Source: JBBRBB01 sp038206235
GTDB lineage: Bacteria; Bacteroidota; Bacteroidia; Chitinophagales; Chitinophagaceae
NCBI GenBank assembly: GCA_038206235.1
Contig: JBBRBB010000009.1
Span: forward strand, 81,561-145,560
Direction of reading: 5' to 3'
DNA length: 64,000 nt
Part shown: piece after piece, positions 62,332 through 64,000 of the stretch
Numbering within the stretch: position 1 is the stretch's first letter
Layout of the letters: each line of letters begins with the position of its first letter
Notes under the pieces: model-generated
What the model was told of the DNA's origin: nothing
Databases searched by the model: none
The model's input: the letters and a program-made list of their open reading frames with translations, nothing else
Made by a program: the position numbers and the translations under genes

Positions 62332-62661
62332 ATGAAGCATTCCGAAGAGTTTTTGAAAATTGTTGACGATGCAAAAAACCGCATCAAAGAAATTTCGGTT
62401 TCAGAAACGCAGAAGCATATTAAAGATTCCGCAACGTTGATTGATGTGCGGGAAGATAATGAATGGCAAGCAGGTCATGCAAAAGATGCAATTCACCTGT
62501 CACGTGGCATTATTGAGCGTGATGTTGTGCAGCAGTTTCCCGATAAAAACGCCATCTATAATAAAATCAATAGGCAGTGTCTGATTGTTATTCCCCGTGG
62601 CATTGATGAAATAATAACTCTTCCCAAAAACATCAATTACATCGCCGCTCATAACTTTTAA
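62332..62661 (+). pseudogene. Truncated rhodanese-like domain gene fused to foreign 3' sequence
   Basis: The frame encodes 109 aa. Residues 1-78 are a rhodanese N-terminal half (SATLIDVREDNEWQAGHAKD, AIHLSRGIIERDVVQQFPDK). The active-site Cys loop and C-terminal half are missing. From about 62566 the DNA is instead the antisense of an RHS-type gene fragment, so the last roughly 30 residues (KINRQCLIVIPRGIDEII...) are not rhodanese. The protein should be inactive as a sulfurtransferase. The junction looks like a deletion or recombination scar. Confidence 0.8.
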
Positions 62662-63205
62662 TGTAATATCTAAACCCGTTTTGTTTGTATTTGCATTTAG
62701 CTTATACAATTTTTTACTGTCTGCACCGGTGCTTGCATCAGGATTTGTATTGTATGGTGGGTTGCCATTGTTGTTTTTATAATCATTCGCTGCATTGGAA
62801 GTAAAGCCTGTAATGTCTGCTTCGTCAGTAATTTTGGTATCATCAATAGTATAATATTTTTTCTCTGTTACGAGTGCAGTTGGTTTAGCTTCAAGTGTTG
62901 CAATAGGGCTGCTTTTGGTCTGTTAGCACAGCTCTTATATTTCCCAAATGGTCTTTTTCAAAATAATCATAATACATTGTATCAGTATAGCCAATACGCA
63001 AGGCAGGTCTTATTCTGCCTTCTTCCTGTGCTATAAATTGTAATGTATCCTTTGCTGTGCCCCCAGATAAAGGATTAATATATTGGTATGTAAATACCCC
63101 GAGATATGTTGTTACCGTTTTAAGTGCTGATGCATTATCAACAGTTGTTTTTTGAATTTTATTGCCTGCAGCATCATAGATATAGGTAATGGATAAGTCA
63201 CTTCA
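62566..63205 (-). pseudogene. RHS-repeat protein fragment, frameshifted
   Basis: Minus-strand translation gives typical RHS core sequence: ITYIYDAAGNKIQKTTVDN, TYLGVFTYQYINPLSGGTAK, DTLQFIAQEEGRIRPALRIG, then YYDYFEKDHLGNIRAVLTDQ. At about 62905-62920 the frame is lost (in-frame stop), and reading continues one frame over with PIATLEAKPTALVTEKKYYT up to TGNNNQTLPI at the rhodanese junction. An in-frame stop lies just upstream of ITYIYDAAG. Both ends are therefore broken and the piece is a remnant of a large RHS/YD-repeat gene. Confidence 0.8.
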
Positions 63206-63303
63206 ACAAAAAAGAAAATTGAAAAGGCAGAACTGAAAATAGCTTAGATACAATTGATAAAGTTACCCACCAACTCTTTTGAGACATTACCCATTACCTT
63301 CTA

Positions 63304-63819
63304 CTAAAGAGGTTTAATATAAATTACATTCACATCTTTTATCTCATAATCAAAAGAGATAACTTTATTATTTGTTGCAATATCAATTGGTTTATAACAA
63401 GTAGAAGATCTAATATTATCAGTTAATATTTTAAGTTTTATTTCAACAGTTAATAAATAATAATTTTTTTCGGAATAACATAAATTAGCAGTATCGTCAT
63501 TAATAAATTTTGTTGCTAACATTTTTAAGCTATCCCTACCGGGAATATCTAGCAAGCCAATTCCCTTCTTAATGTTATTAGTCCTAAAATTTACATCAAT
63601 TCCTTTGCTTCTATCAAACGTTTTTAATGGGAAAAAAACATCAGGAATAAACACGAACTTTATAAAATCGGTGGTCTTAACAGTATCCAAATACTTATCA
63701 TAGGTTGCAGAAAAAAGAAGAATTCCATTTTCAGTTATACATTTTTTACTCTGGCAAAACACATTTGGTGTTTGTAACAAAAAAATACTAACGGCGATTA
63801 TTTTAATTATATATTTCAT
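63304..63819 (-). CDS. Secreted protein of unknown function
   Basis: 171 aa with signal peptide 1-22 (IIKIIAVSIFLLQTPNVFC-Q). The mature part is beta-rich with four Cys (KKCITENGILLFSATYDKY, LCYSEKNYYLLTVEIKLKIL, SSTCYKPIDIATNN). No family recognised. It lies just upstream, in minus orientation, of the RHS fragment. Small secreted proteins next to RHS genes are sometimes immunity or accessory proteins, but that is speculation here. Confidence 0.65.
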   Translation of the reverse strand: MKYIIKIIAVSIFLLQTPNVFCQSKKCITENGILLFSATYDKYLDTVKTTDFIKFVFIPDVFFPLKTFDRSKGIDVNFRTNNIKKGIGLLDIPGRDSLKMLATKFINDDTANLCYSEKNYYLLTVEIKLKILTDNIRSSTCYKPIDIATNNKVISFDYEIKDVNVIYIKPL

Positions 63820-63840
63820 TATTGATCGTCTTCCCTTCGC

Positions 63841-63888
63841 CGCAATGTCTCCTCCTCAAAGCTTTTGTGCCTGTGCAGGGACATTGCG
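63841..63888. repeat. 9-bp inverted repeat at right edge
   Basis: CGCAATGTC (63841-63849) and GACATTGCG (63880-63888), perfect inverted repeat around 30 bases that contain a smaller CCTG/CAGG pair. It lies between the stop of the edge gene (63893) and the gene at 63304-63819. No T-run, so a terminator role is uncertain. Confidence 0.5.
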
Positions 63889-63892
63889 ATTT

Positions 63893-64000
63893 TCATGGCA
63901 ATTTCAATTTATTGGTTAAATCAATATCCTCCAATTCCATAAAGCTTGTAACCGGATATATACCTTGGTCACCCGTTATATAAAACTTAGCAGAGCTATG
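63893..64000 (-). CDS. C-terminal end of an unidentified gene (partial, 5' end beyond window)
   Basis: A minus-strand frame is open from the window edge to a TGA at 63893-63895, giving 35 residues: SAKFYITGDQGIYPVTSFME then LEDIDLTNKLKLP. Too short to assign. Its orientation matches the downstream secreted protein and the RHS fragment, so it may belong to the same decayed RHS region. Confidence 0.4.
   Translation of the reverse strand, partial: HSSAKFYITGDQGIYPVTSFMELEDIDLTNKLKLP

Overview
The window looks like a chromosomal segment of a Bacteroidota species, most likely in or near the family Chitinophagaceae. The sequence is AT-rich. Start codons lack clear Shine-Dalgarno sequences, and several upstream regions carry the Bacteroidota -7 box (TAnnTTTG). 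Many secreted proteins end in type IX secretion (T9SS) sorting domains. The conserved Bacteroidota neighbourhoods ruvA-sprA, rplQ-carA and bamD-rpoZ-coaBC-DUF4835-DUF4296 are all present. The lineage is inferred from gene content and order; no database search was made.

Layout. 1-9279 (minus strand) is the promoter-proximal end of an extracellular contractile injection system (eCIS, phage-tail-like) locus. In transcription order it holds a DUF4255/Pvc16-like protein, an unknown 438-aa protein, a tail sheath protein, two Cys-rich helical proteins of unknown function, then an apparently intrusive lipoprotein-like gene plus a T9SS-sorted M4 metalloprotease, and finally a tail-tube gene cut by the window edge. 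The remaining eCIS genes (baseplate, spike, AAA ATPase) should lie to the left. 9659-11706 holds a SAM methyltransferase and a membrane protein with a degenerate HD domain fused to a Pycsar-effector-type (PycTM) domain. 12077-26394 holds ruvA, the giant T9SS translocon gene sprA, and two tandem M36 metalloproteases that are T9SS cargo.

26771-30956 holds a GNAT-like/small-protein pair, rarA and an ABC transporter. 31243-36443 is infA-rpmJ-rpsM-rpsK-rpsD-rpoA-rplQ followed by carA, detached from the usual secY end of the ribosomal superoperon. 36505-42184 holds a T9SS-sorted reprolysin-like protease, a gamma-glutamyltransferase-family protein, a ParE/RelE-type toxin-antitoxin pair and aroQ. 43152-46723 is a chromate-related cluster: a ChrB-domain/AraC fusion, chrA, a DUF1259 protein and a second stand-alone ChrB domain. 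47111-57032 is mostly housekeeping (lon, bamD operon, lolA, cmk). 57259-61538 holds two tandem M13 (neprilysin-type) lipoproteins. The right end (62332-64000) is decayed: a truncated rhodanese fused to a frameshifted RHS fragment, then a secreted protein and a gene cut by the edge.

Two themes run through the window. One is export and extracellular proteolysis: SprA plus at least four T9SS-sorted metalloproteases and two M13 lipoproteins. The other is a set of small palindromic or structured repeats between and inside genes. The most notable is a roughly 108-bp element present twice (26473-26580 and 39189-39296) whose central hairpin shows compensatory base changes. The best candidates for under-described biology are that element, the Cys-rich protein pair in the eCIS operon, and the ChrB-AraC chromate cluster.
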